64,000 bases of DNA. It comes from JBCBJX01 sp964342855 (lineage in GTDB: Bacteria > Pseudomonadota > Alphaproteobacteria > Caulobacterales > Parvularculaceae). Location of the stretch: the NCBI GenBank assembly GCA_964342855.1, contig CAYFIB010000012.1, forward strand, positions 1 through 64,000, in the 5' to 3' direction. The notes beneath the pieces were generated by a model, which had not been told where the DNA came from, did no database searches, and saw only the letters and a program-made list of their open reading frames with translations. Positions 26,337-35,256 of this stretch are shown here, in pieces. The position numbers were made by a program, and so were the translations under genes. Each line of letters opens with the position of its first letter. Positions within the stretch are counted from its first letter, which is position 1.

Positions 26337-26553
26337 CAATCGATCCCCTGCATGATCGCTCGGGCGGACGAGCGCCCTTCGCCGATACATTTGCGCCCTT
26401 AATCGGCGTTTTTTGCGGCGACGGCAATTTGAGCGTTATTCTCCGAGTAACCGCGTTGTAGCCGTCTCATGTTCAAGTTTTGTTAAGCAAACGGGCTGAA
26501 AGGTTAACGTGGATCCATGGCGGCTTCGGTCGCCGCAGCGAGGTTAAACCCAC

Positions 26554-27717
26554 GTGCTGAAAGCGTTTTTCGCCCTGTTCTCGCACCGACGCCGCGCGCT
26601 GGCCGCCGCGGCGGACGCCGCCGCCGCGCCGATCGCCGCGGTCGACGGCTCAGGACGGCTGGTCGGCGCGAACGAGGCGTTTCGCCGCTCCGCGCCCGGC
26701 CTCATCATCGGAACCGCGTTCTCACAGACCCTCGCGCCGGAAGATCGCCCGAAACTCGCCAGCGCCTTTGAAGCGGCGCGCGCGGGGGAGGCGGGCTTCA
26801 TCCGCGCCGCCTTCGCTGACCGTGTCGAGGGGCCGGTGGAACTGGTCGTCACCCGCTCTGGAGACGGTTACGCCGTCTCCCTGCGCGATCTCGCCGCTCA
26901 GCGCCTCACCGAAGACGCCCTGAAGGCCGAGCGCGCTCGCGCTGAAGACGCCGCCCGCGCCCGCGCCGAAATGCTCGCCGATATGAGCCATGAGGTGCGC
27001 ACGCCGCTGAACGCGGTCATCGGCTTCGCGGACGCCCTGAAAAGCGCGGAGACCTTCGATGCGGACCGCGCCCGCGAGTACGCCGAGCTCATTCACAAGG
27101 GCGGACGCCACGTGCTCGATCTTGTTTCGGACATGCTGGACATGTCGAAGATCGATGCGGGCAAATATCAGCTCTCGCCGCAACCGACGGACGTCTCCGC
27201 CATCGCCCGCGAATGCGGCGAGCTGGTGCGGCTCGATGCGGAGAAGTCCGGCCTCGAGTTCGTGGTCGACATCGCCGACGCGCCCATCGCCACCGCCGAC
27301 CCGCGCGCGGTGCGGCAGATCCTCCTCAATCTCCTCTCGAACGCCGTGAAATTCACGGATGCGGGGAAAGTCACGCTGCGCCTGCGCGTGGACGCCTCCG
27401 ACATCTGGATGTCGGTGATGGACACTGGCGTCGGCATGGCGGCCGAAGACGTCGCGCGAATCGGCGAGCGCTATCTTGATCCGCAGGCCGGGCGCCCGGC
27501 GGGCGGCGGCGGCACGGGCCTTGGCCTCGCCCTCGCGCGCGGGCTCGCGGAACTGCACGAAGGCGAACTGACTCTGTCCTCGCGCCCCGGCAAAGGCACG
27601 ACGGCGACCGTGCGCCTGCCGCTGAAAGGCGTCGGCCAGGAGGGCGGGGTGCTCACCCAGATCGCCCGCGTCCGCGCCTTCGGCGACGCGGTCTCCCGCA
27701 AGCGCGGCGCGGCCTGA
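26554..27717 (+). CDS. Soluble PAS-type sensor histidine kinase
   Basis: A 387-residue kinase without convincing transmembrane helices. A PAS-like domain (about 20-118, AAPIAAVDGSGRLVGANEAFRR) leads through a coiled coil to a HisKA domain with His146 in DMSHEVRTPLNAVIGF. A HATPase_c domain (about 245-370) has N-box NLLSNAVKF, G1 DTGVGMA and G2 GGGGTGLGLALARG. No response regulator is adjacent, so its partner is encoded elsewhere. The GTG start at 26554 directly precedes the LKAFFALFSHRRR N-terminus. The downstream gene follows after four bases. Confidence 0.9.
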   Translation: MLKAFFALFSHRRRALAAAADAAAAPIAAVDGSGRLVGANEAFRRSAPGLIIGTAFSQTLAPEDRPKLASAFEAARAGEAGFIRAAFADRVEGPVELVVTRSGDGYAVSLRDLAAQRLTEDALKAERARAEDAARARAEMLADMSHEVRTPLNAVIGFADALKSAETFDADRAREYAELIHKGGRHVLDLVSDMLDMSKIDAGKYQLSPQPTDVSAIARECGELVRLDAEKSGLEFVVDIADAPIATADPRAVRQILLNLLSNAVKFTDAGKVTLRLRVDASDIWMSVMDTGVGMAAEDVARIGERYLDPQAGRPAGGGGTGLGLALARGLAELHEGELTLSSRPGKGTTATVRLPLKGVGQEGGVLTQIARVRAFGDAVSRKRGAA

Positions 27718-27721
27718 ACGC

Positions 27722-28054
27722 TTGGCGCGCCTCAAGACCGAAATCTGGGTCGGCGCGTATCTGCGCCGGGTCGCGTCTGAAGGCGTCTTCGCCGCCGTCG
27801 CGCGCAAGGGCGACCCGGATGCGGGCGCCGTCGCGGTGAAGGTCTACGCGCGCGGCGCGGCGCGGGTTTTCATGCAAACGCGCAATCGGGAAGGCGAGGC
27901 GGGGTTTCGCGACCCCCTCGGCGGGCTGAAGCCGGAGGGGGATGTGGACGCCTATCTTCAAAAAGCCGCCGCGATTGACCCTGATCTCTGGATCGTCGAG
28001 ATCGAACGTACCGATGGCGAGCCCATGCTTGTCGAGCCGGTGTTCAGGGAGTGA
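27722..28054 (+). CDS. DUF1491 family protein
   Basis: A 110-residue protein matching DUF1491, a small alphaproteobacterial family without known function: the N-terminal RLKTEIWVGAYLRRVASEG and the central GDPDAGAVAVKV motif. The start is TTG at 27722, four bases after the histidine kinase stop, with no better codon nearby. It is followed by a lipoprotein gene after six bases, so kinase, DUF1491 and lipoprotein probably share a transcript. Confidence 0.88.
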   Translation: MARLKTEIWVGAYLRRVASEGVFAAVARKGDPDAGAVAVKVYARGAARVFMQTRNREGEAGFRDPLGGLKPEGDVDAYLQKAAAIDPDLWIVEIERTDGEPMLVEPVFRE

Positions 28055-28060
28055 ATAAAA

Positions 28061-28720
28061 ATGCGGCGTTTGGCGGTTCTGTGCGCGATGGCGGTTCTGG
28101 CGACCGGGTGCGAGAGCATTCCTCTCGGGCCACTCAGCGGTCTTGGCTCAAAACCGGTCGCGTCCGGCGTACGGATGAATTCCGAAGCGGAAGCCGCCTT
28201 CACCGCCGCCCTTGAGCGCGCCCTCGGCGAGCCGGGCGCTGACGCGCGCACCTTTACCGCGGGCGGCGTATCTGGCGCGATCACGGCGGGCGAGGCGCGC
28301 CTCGTCGGCGTGCTGAACGACCGTCAGGAAGCGTTGCCTGCGCCGGGCGGCCTGAAAGTCGCCTACGCCATGGAGATCGACCAGGCGCCCGCGACGACCG
28401 CAAGCCCGGTCAACATCCGCCTTGCGCCGGTTCGCGACGGCGTTCGCGTCGGCCAGTCCGGCGCCGGGGAGCGTTTCGAGGTCTACGGACGGTTGACGGA
28501 TGTCGAGTGGCTTCTCATCGGCAAGCCGGGTCGCGCGGTCGGCTACCTCTATGCGCCGCTCGCGACCGAGATGTCGGGAGGCTTGCGCCTCGCCGGCGCC
28601 CCGGTGCGCAATCCGCGCCTCTGCCGCGATTGGGAAGCGAACCTGATCATCAAAGGCGACCCGCAGACCATTACCGGAACCGCCTGCACCGAAGATGATG
28701 TGAGCTGGTCGCGGAACTAG
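28061..28720 (+). CDS. Lipoprotein of unknown function
   Basis: A 219-residue protein with a lipoprotein signal (VLATGC, lipidated Cys17). The mature part has an ALERAL helix and a beta-rich region with repeated GxxR-type turns. Two further cysteines lie near the end (PRLCRDW and GTACTED), likely forming a disulfide. I do not recognise the family. The ribosome site GGGAGTGAATAAAA overlaps the stop of DUF1491. Confidence 0.72.
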   Translation: MRRLAVLCAMAVLATGCESIPLGPLSGLGSKPVASGVRMNSEAEAAFTAALERALGEPGADARTFTAGGVSGAITAGEARLVGVLNDRQEALPAPGGLKVAYAMEIDQAPATTASPVNIRLAPVRDGVRVGQSGAGERFEVYGRLTDVEWLLIGKPGRAVGYLYAPLATEMSGGLRLAGAPVRNPRLCRDWEANLIIKGDPQTITGTACTEDDVSWSRN

Positions 28721-28760
28721 TCCGCCTACGCGCTTCGAGTACGGATATACTGGAAACTGA

Positions 28761-30350
28761 ATGACGACTTCTGAAGTTTCGCCCCCCGAATGGGCGACCC
28801 GGCGCACCTTCGCCATCATCGCGCACCCGGACGCCGGTAAGACGACCCTGACCGAACGACTGTTGGTCGCGGGCGGCGCCTCGCGGCTCGCGGGCGACGT
28901 GAAGGCGCGCGGCGAGCGGCGGCGGGCGCGGTCCGACTGGATGGCGCTGGAGCAGAAGCGCGGCATCTCCGTCTCCAGCTCCGTCATGACCTTCGAGGCG
29001 AAAGACCTCACCTTCAACCTCCTCGATACGCCGGGCCACGAAGACTTCTCAGAAGACACCTACCGTACGCTGACGGCGGTCGATTCGGCGGTCATGGTCA
29101 TCGACGCGGCGAAAGGCATCGAGAGCCAGACGCTGAAGCTCCTCGAAGTCTGCCGCCTGCGCGATATTCCGATCATCACCTTCATCAACAAGATCGACCG
29201 CGAGGCGAAAGACCCGTTTGAACTGCTCGACGAGATCGAGGAGACCCTCGCCCTCGACATCACGCCGGTCACCTGGCCCGTCGGGCGGGGCGTCGATTTC
29301 TACGGCTGTTATGATCTCCTGACGAACCGGTTTTTGACGTCGAAGAAGCGCGGCGGGACGGGCGACGACATCGTGGCGTGCCAGGATGAAAACGATCCCG
29401 CGCTCGCGGCGCGCGTGCCGGAGCCGATCCTCGAGACCTTCCGCGAGGAAGCGGCGCTCGCGAAATCCGCTTATCCGGAGCTGAACGCGGAAAGCTATCG
29501 CGAGGGGCATATGAGCCCGGTGGTGTTCGGCAGCGCCTTGAAAGACTTCGCCGTCGCGCCGCTTCTCGACCTCATCGCCGACATCGCGCCTGCGCCCCGT
29601 CGCCAGCCCGCGACGCCTGCGCCCGTTGAACCGGATGCGGACTACGTCTCCGGCTTCGTCTTCAAAGTGCAGGCGAACATGGACCCGAACCATCGCGACC
29701 GGGTCGCGTTCGTGCGCCTGTGCTCAGGAAATTTCCGCCGGGGGATGAAGCTGCGGCAGACGCAGACAGGCAAGACCCTGGCCATCCCGGCGCCGATCTT
29801 CTTCTTCGCCCGCGAACGCGAGCTGACCGAAGAAGCGACCGCCGGCGACATCATCGGCGTGCCGAACCACGGCGTCCTGCGCGTCGGCGACACCCTGAGC
29901 GAAAAGACGGATACGCGCTTCACCGGGCTCCCCAATTTCGCGCCGGAGATTCTTCGCCGCGCGCGCCTTGATGATCCCATGAAGGCGAAGCAGCTGCGCA
30001 AGGCGCTGGAGGACCTTTCAGAAGAGGGCGTCTCCCAGCTCTTCCGTCCGGTGATCGGCGCCCAGATGATCGTCGGCGTCGTCGGTCAGCTGCAGCTCGA
30101 TGTGCTCGCCTCGCGGCTGGAGACGGAATATGGCGTCGCCGCCGGTTTCGAGCAGACCACCTATCAGATGGCGCGCTGGGTCTCCGGCGATCCGAAAGAG
30201 GTCGCGAAGTTCGTGGAGAAGAACCGTGTGAACATCGCCGAAGACCGTGACGACGCGCCGGTTTTCCTCGCCGGTAGCGCGTGGGATGTGGGCCGGGCCG
30301 AAACGAACTGGCCGGACCTGACGTTCGAAAAGTCTCGGGATCGGGCTTGA
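28761..30350 (+). CDS. prfC: Peptide chain release factor 3
   Basis: A 529-residue translational GTPase that recycles RF1/RF2 from the ribosome after peptide release. G-domain motifs are complete: G1 AHPDAGKTTL (about 19-28), G2 region KRGISVSSSV, G3 DTPGHEDFSEDTYR (about 85-98) and G4 NKIDR (about 139-143). The SVSSSVM and EDFSEDT sequences distinguish RF3 from EF-G. The C-terminal part has RMFRPVIGAQMIVGVVGQLQ-like RF3 sequence. A palindromic repeat lies directly downstream. Confidence 0.96.
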   Translation: MTTSEVSPPEWATRRTFAIIAHPDAGKTTLTERLLVAGGASRLAGDVKARGERRRARSDWMALEQKRGISVSSSVMTFEAKDLTFNLLDTPGHEDFSEDTYRTLTAVDSAVMVIDAAKGIESQTLKLLEVCRLRDIPIITFINKIDREAKDPFELLDEIEETLALDITPVTWPVGRGVDFYGCYDLLTNRFLTSKKRGGTGDDIVACQDENDPALAARVPEPILETFREEAALAKSAYPELNAESYREGHMSPVVFGSALKDFAVAPLLDLIADIAPAPRRQPATPAPVEPDADYVSGFVFKVQANMDPNHRDRVAFVRLCSGNFRRGMKLRQTQTGKTLAIPAPIFFFARERELTEEATAGDIIGVPNHGVLRVGDTLSEKTDTRFTGLPNFAPEILRRARLDDPMKAKQLRKALEDLSEEGVSQLFRPVIGAQMIVGVVGQLQLDVLASRLETEYGVAAGFEQTTYQMARWVSGDPKEVAKFVEKNRVNIAEDRDDAPVFLAGSAWDVGRAETNWPDLTFEKSRDRA

Positions 30351-30357
30351 TCCTGGC

Positions 30358-30461
30358 CGTCATCCCGGCCGAGCGCAGCGAGAGCCGGGACCCAGGGCCG
30401 CAGGCGTTGCACTCAGACACTCTGGGTCCCGGATAACGGCTGCGCCGTTTCCGGGATGACG
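30358..30461. repeat. Imperfect palindromic intergenic repeat after prfC
   Basis: The left arm, CGTCATCCCGG through GGGACCCAG (30358-30395), is mirrored by CTGGGTCCCGG through CCGGGATGACG (30422-30461), giving a long hairpin of about 104 bases. The inner arms GAGCGCAGCGAG and CGGCTGCGCCG also fold on themselves. This resembles a family of intergenic palindromes common in alphaproteobacterial genomes. It may end prfC transcription or be a mobile miniature repeat. It occurs once in this window. Confidence 0.8.
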
Positions 30462-30501
30462 TGCAAAAAAATAACGAACTCAGACTGACGAACGGCAGGC
30501 C

Positions 30502-32604
30502 TCAGTTCCGTCCGCCGAACAATCGCAGACGCCTAGCGCCGTCGTCCTCTTCGTCGCCGAAATCCTCCGAGAGCGTCTCATAGAAGACAAGGAGCTGTTG
30601 CTCCTCTTCGAAGCGCATCGCGGGGTAGGTTTCCGGCAGGGCGGGGAAGCGCTCGATCTTGGCGGCTTCGGACATGAAGGCGCGCCAGATGCGGGCCGGG
30701 GCGTCGCCGCCGGTCACCTGGTTCATGGGCGCGTAGTCATCCTCGCCGACCCAGGCGCCTGCGACGACCGATTGCGAGAAGCCGACGAACCAGGCGTCGC
30801 GCCAGTCGTTCGTGGTCCCCGTTTTGCCGACGGCGCGTCCGCCGCCGATATCGGCGCGCCGACCGGTGCCGCCCGCCATCACCTGATGCATCATGTGGGT
30901 CATCTCATTCGCCTCGACGCGGGAGAACAGGCGCGTCGCTTCCGGCGGCTCGAAGCGGAAGAGCGTCTCGCCCTCCGGCGTTTCGACGGCCTCAAGCACA
31001 TGCGGCGTCGCGGAGAGCCCGCCTGTCGCGAACGGGATGTAGGCGGAGGTGATGACTTCCAGCGTCGTCTCGAAGGCGCCAAGCGCGATGGAGGGGTGCT
31101 CGTACATCTCCGTCGTGACGCCGAGGGCGCGGGCCGTCTCCAGCACCCGGTTGCGGCCGACGGCTTCTGAGACCTGCACCGAAACGGTGTTTATGGAGCG
31201 GCCCATGGCTTCAGAAAGGCGCACGGGGCCGACATAAACATCTGAATAGTTCGTCGGCCGCCAGCCCTCGACCTCGATAGGCGCGTCGACGAAAACCGCG
31301 CGCGGCGTCATGCCCGCTTCGAGAGCGGCGAGATAGACGAACGGCTTGAAGGCGGAGCCCGGTTGGCGCAGCGCCTGCGTCGCGCGATTGAACTGGCTTT
31401 CCGTATACGACTTGCCGCCGACGACCGCGAGGACGCCCCCGTTCGGCGCGTAGGCGATGAGCGCGCCCTGCGAAAAACCGCCGGCTTCGCCCTCGGCCTC
31501 GACGACGGCGCGCACGGCTTCTTCCGCGGCGGCTTGCAGGCGCTTGTCGAGAGTGGTCTTGACGATGAGGTCTTCGGAAAGGGCGATCTCCGCCCGTTCA
31601 TCGAGCTTGGCGATCACGTAATCGAGAAAATATCCGTAGACGGCGTCTTCGGCGTCTTCGACGATGACGGCGGGTTCGGCCTTGGCGATCTCCGCCGTCG
31701 CACGGTCAAGTCGGCCGTCCTCGACCATGTTGTCGATCACCTCCGCGGCGCGGCGGAAGGCGCCTTCGGGGTTCTTGGTCGGGGCGAGGGTCGAGGGCGC
31801 CTTCGGCAGCGCGGCGATGACGGCGGCTTCCTGCAGGGTGAGCTCGCGCGCCGACTTGCCGAAGTAGATGTGCGCGGCCGCATCCACCCCATAGGCGCCC
31901 GCGCCGAGATAGATGCGGTTGAGGTAGACGGAGAGAATTTCGTCCTTGGAATACCGCCCTTCGATCCAGATCGCGAGCATCGCCTCCTTGGCTTTGCGCG
32001 TCGCGGACTTCTCCGCGGAGAGGAAGGCGTTCTTCGCCAGCTGCTGGGTGATGGTCGAGCCGCCCTGAACGATGGCGCCGGAGCGGATGTTGACGACCAT
32101 GGCCCGGGCGAGGCCGCGGGGGTCGATGCCGCCGTGGCTATAAAAGCGTCGGTCCTCGGTCGCGAGCACCGCGTCGATGAGGTGCGGGGGCAGTTCGTCG
32201 ATGCCGACGGTCTCGCCATAGTCCGCGCCGCGCGAGGCGAGCTCTTCGCCCGTGCGGTCGAGGATGACGAGGCTCGGCGGCCGGTTCGCGTCCCAGAGGT
32301 CGATGGTTGTGGGCAGACGCGGGGCGAAGACGACGAAAACGCCATAGAGCACCAGCGCGACCGCCGAGAGCCCGTTGGAACCTGCGGCCAGCGCCATGCG
32401 GCGCGGGGTGGTCGCGCCCGACAGGAAGGAACCAAAGCTCGTGCGCCGCGGGCCGCGATTGGTCCAGTCGTCCTTCAGGAAAACCCGCGCGCGGTCCCCC
32501 GCGCGCTCGGAAAGCGCCGTCCAGCGGCCTTTCAGCCGCCGCGTCGTCCGCCCCGCCCAGAAGCGAAGGTCGTCGAGGATTTCTCGTGCCCGCCAGCGTC
32601 TCAT
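30502..32604 (-). CDS. Penicillin-binding protein 1A-type peptidoglycan synthase
   Basis: A 700-residue bifunctional class A PBP. A basic cytoplasmic N-terminus (about 1-70) is followed by a membrane anchor (about 78-98). The glycosyltransferase domain has catalytic Glu150 in ATEDRRFYSHGG and the GGSTITQQLAKN motif (about 181-192). The transpeptidase domain has Ser417-x-x-Lys420 in GSAFK, the SIN motif and KTGTTND. It polymerises and cross-links peptidoglycan in the periplasm. The unusually long, Arg-rich N-terminus before the anchor is notable. It is divergent from the YcgN gene with only 48 bases between starts, so both promoters overlap. Confidence 0.94.
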   Translation of the reverse strand: MRRWRAREILDDLRFWAGRTTRRLKGRWTALSERAGDRARVFLKDDWTNRGPRRTSFGSFLSGATTPRRMALAAGSNGLSAVALVLYGVFVVFAPRLPTTIDLWDANRPPSLVILDRTGEELASRGADYGETVGIDELPPHLIDAVLATEDRRFYSHGGIDPRGLARAMVVNIRSGAIVQGGSTITQQLAKNAFLSAEKSATRKAKEAMLAIWIEGRYSKDEILSVYLNRIYLGAGAYGVDAAAHIYFGKSARELTLQEAAVIAALPKAPSTLAPTKNPEGAFRRAAEVIDNMVEDGRLDRATAEIAKAEPAVIVEDAEDAVYGYFLDYVIAKLDERAEIALSEDLIVKTTLDKRLQAAAEEAVRAVVEAEGEAGGFSQGALIAYAPNGGVLAVVGGKSYTESQFNRATQALRQPGSAFKPFVYLAALEAGMTPRAVFVDAPIEVEGWRPTNYSDVYVGPVRLSEAMGRSINTVSVQVSEAVGRNRVLETARALGVTTEMYEHPSIALGAFETTLEVITSAYIPFATGGLSATPHVLEAVETPEGETLFRFEPPEATRLFSRVEANEMTHMMHQVMAGGTGRRADIGGGRAVGKTGTTNDWRDAWFVGFSQSVVAGAWVGEDDYAPMNQVTGGDAPARIWRAFMSEAAKIERFPALPETYPAMRFEEEQQLLVFYETLSEDFGDEEDDGARRLRLFGGRN

Positions 32605-32652
32605 GCGTGTTAGTCTCCCGTCTCCACGGGCTCACATGCAATCCGGGCGACC

Positions 32653-33156
32653 ATGCGGCGGAACGAGACGAAAACCAAGGCGCCGAACGCCGCCGACGCC
32701 GAACTTCAGCCGGGATTCTGGCGGGAGAAGTCCCTCGCGGAGATGAACGCCGCCGAATGGGAGGCTCTCTGCGATGGCTGCGGCAAGTGCTGTCTCGTTC
32801 TTTTGCAGGACGATGAAGAAGACGGCGGCGCGGTCTGGGAGACCGACCTCCACTGCCAACTCTTCGATCCGGAGCGTCGGGTCTGTCGCGATTATGAGAA
32901 CCGCCACGCCCGCGTGCCCGACTGCGTGCGCCTCTCGCCCGCGAACGCCGGGGCGCTGCCGTGGATGCCGGAAACGTGCGCTTACCGGTTGGTGAGCGAG
33001 GGCGCGCCCTTGCCCGACTGGCACCCGTTGGTGACGGGCGACCGGGAAAGCACCGCCAAAGCGGGCGTCGCCGTGCGCGGCGACGAACTCTTCAGCGAGA
33101 GCGATTTTCCCGAAGACGGCGACTGGGAAGAGCGGATCACCCAACGGCGGGGTTAG
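32653..33156 (+). CDS. YcgN/UPF0260 cysteine-cluster protein
   Basis: A 167-residue protein of the YcgN family. Cys40, Cys43, Cys46 and Cys47 lie in LCDGCGKCCLVLL, and further cysteines are in LHCQLF, RVCRDY, DCVRLS and ETCAYR, which suggests an Fe-S or Zn cluster. Function unknown. Its last 54 bases are repeated after the N gap, and the gene itself is complete before the gap (stop at 33154-33156). Confidence 0.92.
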   Translation: MRRNETKTKAPNAADAELQPGFWREKSLAEMNAAEWEALCDGCGKCCLVLLQDDEEDGGAVWETDLHCQLFDPERRVCRDYENRHARVPDCVRLSPANAGALPWMPETCAYRLVSEGAPLPDWHPLVTGDRESTAKAGVAVRGDELFSESDFPEDGDWEERITQRRG

Positions 33157-33312
33157 GNNNNNNNNNNNNNNNNNNNNNNNNNNNNNNNNNNNNNNNNNNN
33201 NNNNNNNNNNNNNNNNNNNNNNNNNNNNNNNNNNNNNNNNNNNNNNNNNNNNNNNNNGATTTTCCCGAAGACGGCGACTGGGAAGAGCGGATCACCCAAC
33301 GGCGGGGTTAGG
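33103..33312. other. Scaffold gap (100 N) flanked by an identical 55-base sequence
   Basis: Bases 33158-33257 are N. The 55 bases before (33103-33157) and the 55 bases after (33258-33312) are identical. This is the signature of two contigs that overlap by one assembly k-mer (k = 55) but were scaffolded with a fixed 100-N spacer. The true sequence probably has a single copy and no gap, placing the GTA small terminase about 112 bases after ycgN. Confidence 0.93.
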
Positions 33313-33423
33313 TTCGCGCGGCCGTCCCGAAGGAAGGCGTAACTGCCCGAGCTCCGCACAGGGACTTATCCCCCCGTCACGCTCGCGGGGTAGTGTTCTG
33401 TCATCATCAGAAATGACGCCTTC

Positions 33424-34002
33424 ATGAACGCCCCGCCGCGGGCGCGGGCGCAGGCATGGATCGAGGCGTTGACGGACGAACAGGCGCGCGCCCGAACGGC
33501 GCGATGGGCGGCGGCGCGCGCCGCTTTTGAAACCGGTGCGGCGGAAATCGCGCAATTGGCGATCGAGCTGGGCGTCGCGAACTCGACGGTCCGCCGTCGT
33601 GCGAAGAAGGAAGGCTGGCTCGGCTATCCGCGCCTCGCCGATGGCGCGCCGCCGAAGCCGGCGGTGCGGGCGGACGCCGATCGGCTAGTCGATATCGAAG
33701 CCCTGCTCGATGCGGAGATTAGCGCCCTGCGCGCGCGGCTCTCGTCGAGCCTTGCGGACGGGGCGGCTTCAAGCGCTGACGATGAGCGCCGCGCCCGCGC
33801 GCTCGCGGGGCTGGCGCGGGTTCTGGAGAAGGTGATGGAGATGAAGAATACCGTCCTCGAACAATCCGCGAGATCCGAGCCCGAACGATCCGACGCGTCC
33901 GCCGAGGACGTCCGCGCGGAGGTTCAGCGCCGCCTCGATCGCATCCTTACCGAGGAAGGCCTGGATCCGTTGGCTCCAGAGCCTGACGCCGACGGAGCTT
34001 GA
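33424..34002 (+). CDS. terS: GTA small terminase-like protein (gp1 position)
   Basis: A 192-residue protein at the head of a gene transfer agent cluster. A helix-turn-helix segment (about 41-65, EIAQLAIELGVANSTVRRRAKKEGW) is followed by a helical, charged C-terminal half (about 90-180), as in small terminases that bind DNA and recruit the large terminase. The family is inferred from position and fold pattern. The intended large-terminase reading begins inside the last 38 bases of this gene in another frame. Confidence 0.8.
   Translation: MNAPPRARAQAWIEALTDEQARARTARWAAARAAFETGAAEIAQLAIELGVANSTVRRRAKKEGWLGYPRLADGAPPKPAVRADADRLVDIEALLDAEISALRARLSSSLADGAASSADDERRARALAGLARVLEKVMEMKNTVLEQSARSEPERSDASAEDVRAEVQRRLDRILTEEGLDPLAPEPDADGA
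33952..33967 (+). promoter_or_regulatory. Strong Shine-Dalgarno followed by a rare ATC at the expected terL start
   Basis: GAGGAAGG at 33952-33959 is followed after five bases by ATC at 33965, in the frame that encodes the terminase N-terminus. No ATG, GTG or TTG exists in that frame between the stop at 33842-33844 and the Walker A motif. Either a rare ATC start is used or an ATG has been altered to ATC. Confidence 0.5.
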
Positions 34003-35220
34003 GGCGCTTCAATACGACTGGCCGTTCTGGGCGCGCGACGATCAGGTTCCGCCGCCCGAAGCCGATCCGTGGACGACGTGGCTCGTCCTCGGCGGGCGCG
34101 GCGCGGGCAAGACGCGTTCCGGCGCTGAGTGGGTGCGCGCGGTCGCGCCGGGCGTATCGCCTTGGTCGGCGAGACTTATGGAGACGTGCGCGAAGTGATG
34201 ATTGATGGAGAGTCCGGGTTGATGGCGATCTCTCCCGTCGCTAAGCGCCCCAGCTTTCTCGCCGCGCGCCGGCGCCTTGAATGGCCGAACGGCGCCATCG
34301 CGGAGGTTTTCTCCTCCGAAGACCCGGATGGCGTGCGGGGGGCGCAGTTCGCCGCCGCCTGGAGCGATGAAATCTGCAAATGGACCTACCCGGAGGAGAC
34401 GTGGAGTAATCTTCAGCTGGCTCTTCGTCTCGGAGAGCGCCCGCGTCAGGTCGTCACCACGACGCCGCGGCCGACGGCGCTTCTGAAACGGCTACTGGAG
34501 AAAGAGACGACGCGGACGAGCCGGGCGAGCACCTACGCCAACCGCGCGAACCTCGCCCCGTCTTTCCTCACTGAGATCGTCGCCGAGTACGAAGGCACGC
34601 GCCTCGGCCGCCAGGAATTGATGGGCGAGATCGTTGATGATGTGGAAGGCGCGCTCTGGACGTGGGGCATGATCGAGGCGGCGCGCATCTCCGCCGCGCC
34701 GACCCTGCAGCGTATCGTCGTCGCCGTCGACCCGCCGGCGAGCGCTGGGCCGGAGGCGGACGAATGCGGGATCGTCGTCGCCGGGCGCGCTGAGATTAAC
34801 GGTGAGGCGACAGCTTTCGTTCTGTCGGATCGCTCGGCGGGCGGGCTCAGCCCGAGCGGGTGGGCGGAGCGGGCGCTCGCCGCCGCGCGCGATTTCGGGG
34901 CGGGACGGATCATCGTCGAGGCCAATCAGGGCGGCGAGATGGCGCGGTCCGTCATTACGCAGCTTGATCCCGCCGCGCCCGTAAAGCTCGTGCGCGCGAC
35001 GCGGGGGAAGACGCTCCGCGCCGAACCCGTCGCGGCGCTCTATGAGCGCGGCCGCGTGCGCCATGTCGGCGCCTTCGCGCGCCTCGAGGATCAGATGACG
35101 CGCTTTGACGGAACCGCGCGCTCCGTCGGCGGAAGCCCCGATCGCCTTGACGCCCTCGTCTGGGCCGTCGGCGAACTGATGTTCAGCGAACCGACCGCAC
35201 CGCGGGTGCGGCGGTTCTGA
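33965..35220 (+). pseudogene. terL: GTA large terminase (gp2), frameshifted
   Basis: Packaging motor ATPase/nuclease of the GTA. Bases 33965 to about 34130 encode, in one frame, ALQYDWPFWAR and Walker A LGGRGAGKTRSGAEWV. From about 34135 the homology moves to the -1 frame (RIALVGETYGDVREVMIDGESG, then FAAAWSDEICKW for Walker B, then the nuclease domain with VAVDPPAS and SPDRLDALVWA) and runs to the stop at 35218-35220. One missing base (or two extra) between about 34120 and 34145 explains the switch. The first frame has no standard start codon. Total span fits about 418 residues, near the usual GTA TerL size. It could be real decay or a consensus error; the following genes look intact. Confidence 0.85.
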
Positions 35221-35230
35221 TCTTTCATCT

Positions 35231-35247
35231 CTCTCCCATAGGGAGAG
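35231..35247 (+). promoter_or_regulatory. Small hairpin covering the ribosome site of the portal gene
   Basis: CTCTCCC and GGGAGAG with loop ATA form a 7-bp stem just before the portal start at 35257. The right arm is the purine-rich ribosome-binding site, and ATTTTT follows. It could moderate translation of the portal gene or weakly attenuate transcription. Confidence 0.45.
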
Positions 35248-35256
35248 GGGATTTTT

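Noticed and set aside
26440..26515. TTAA-containing sequence upstream of the histidine kinase as a possible CtrA site
   Set aside because: The two TTAA elements are not spaced by seven bases as the CtrA consensus requires.
33258..33312. Apparent direct repeat of the end of ycgN
   Set aside because: Explained by the contig k-mer overlap around the N gap and not by biological duplication.
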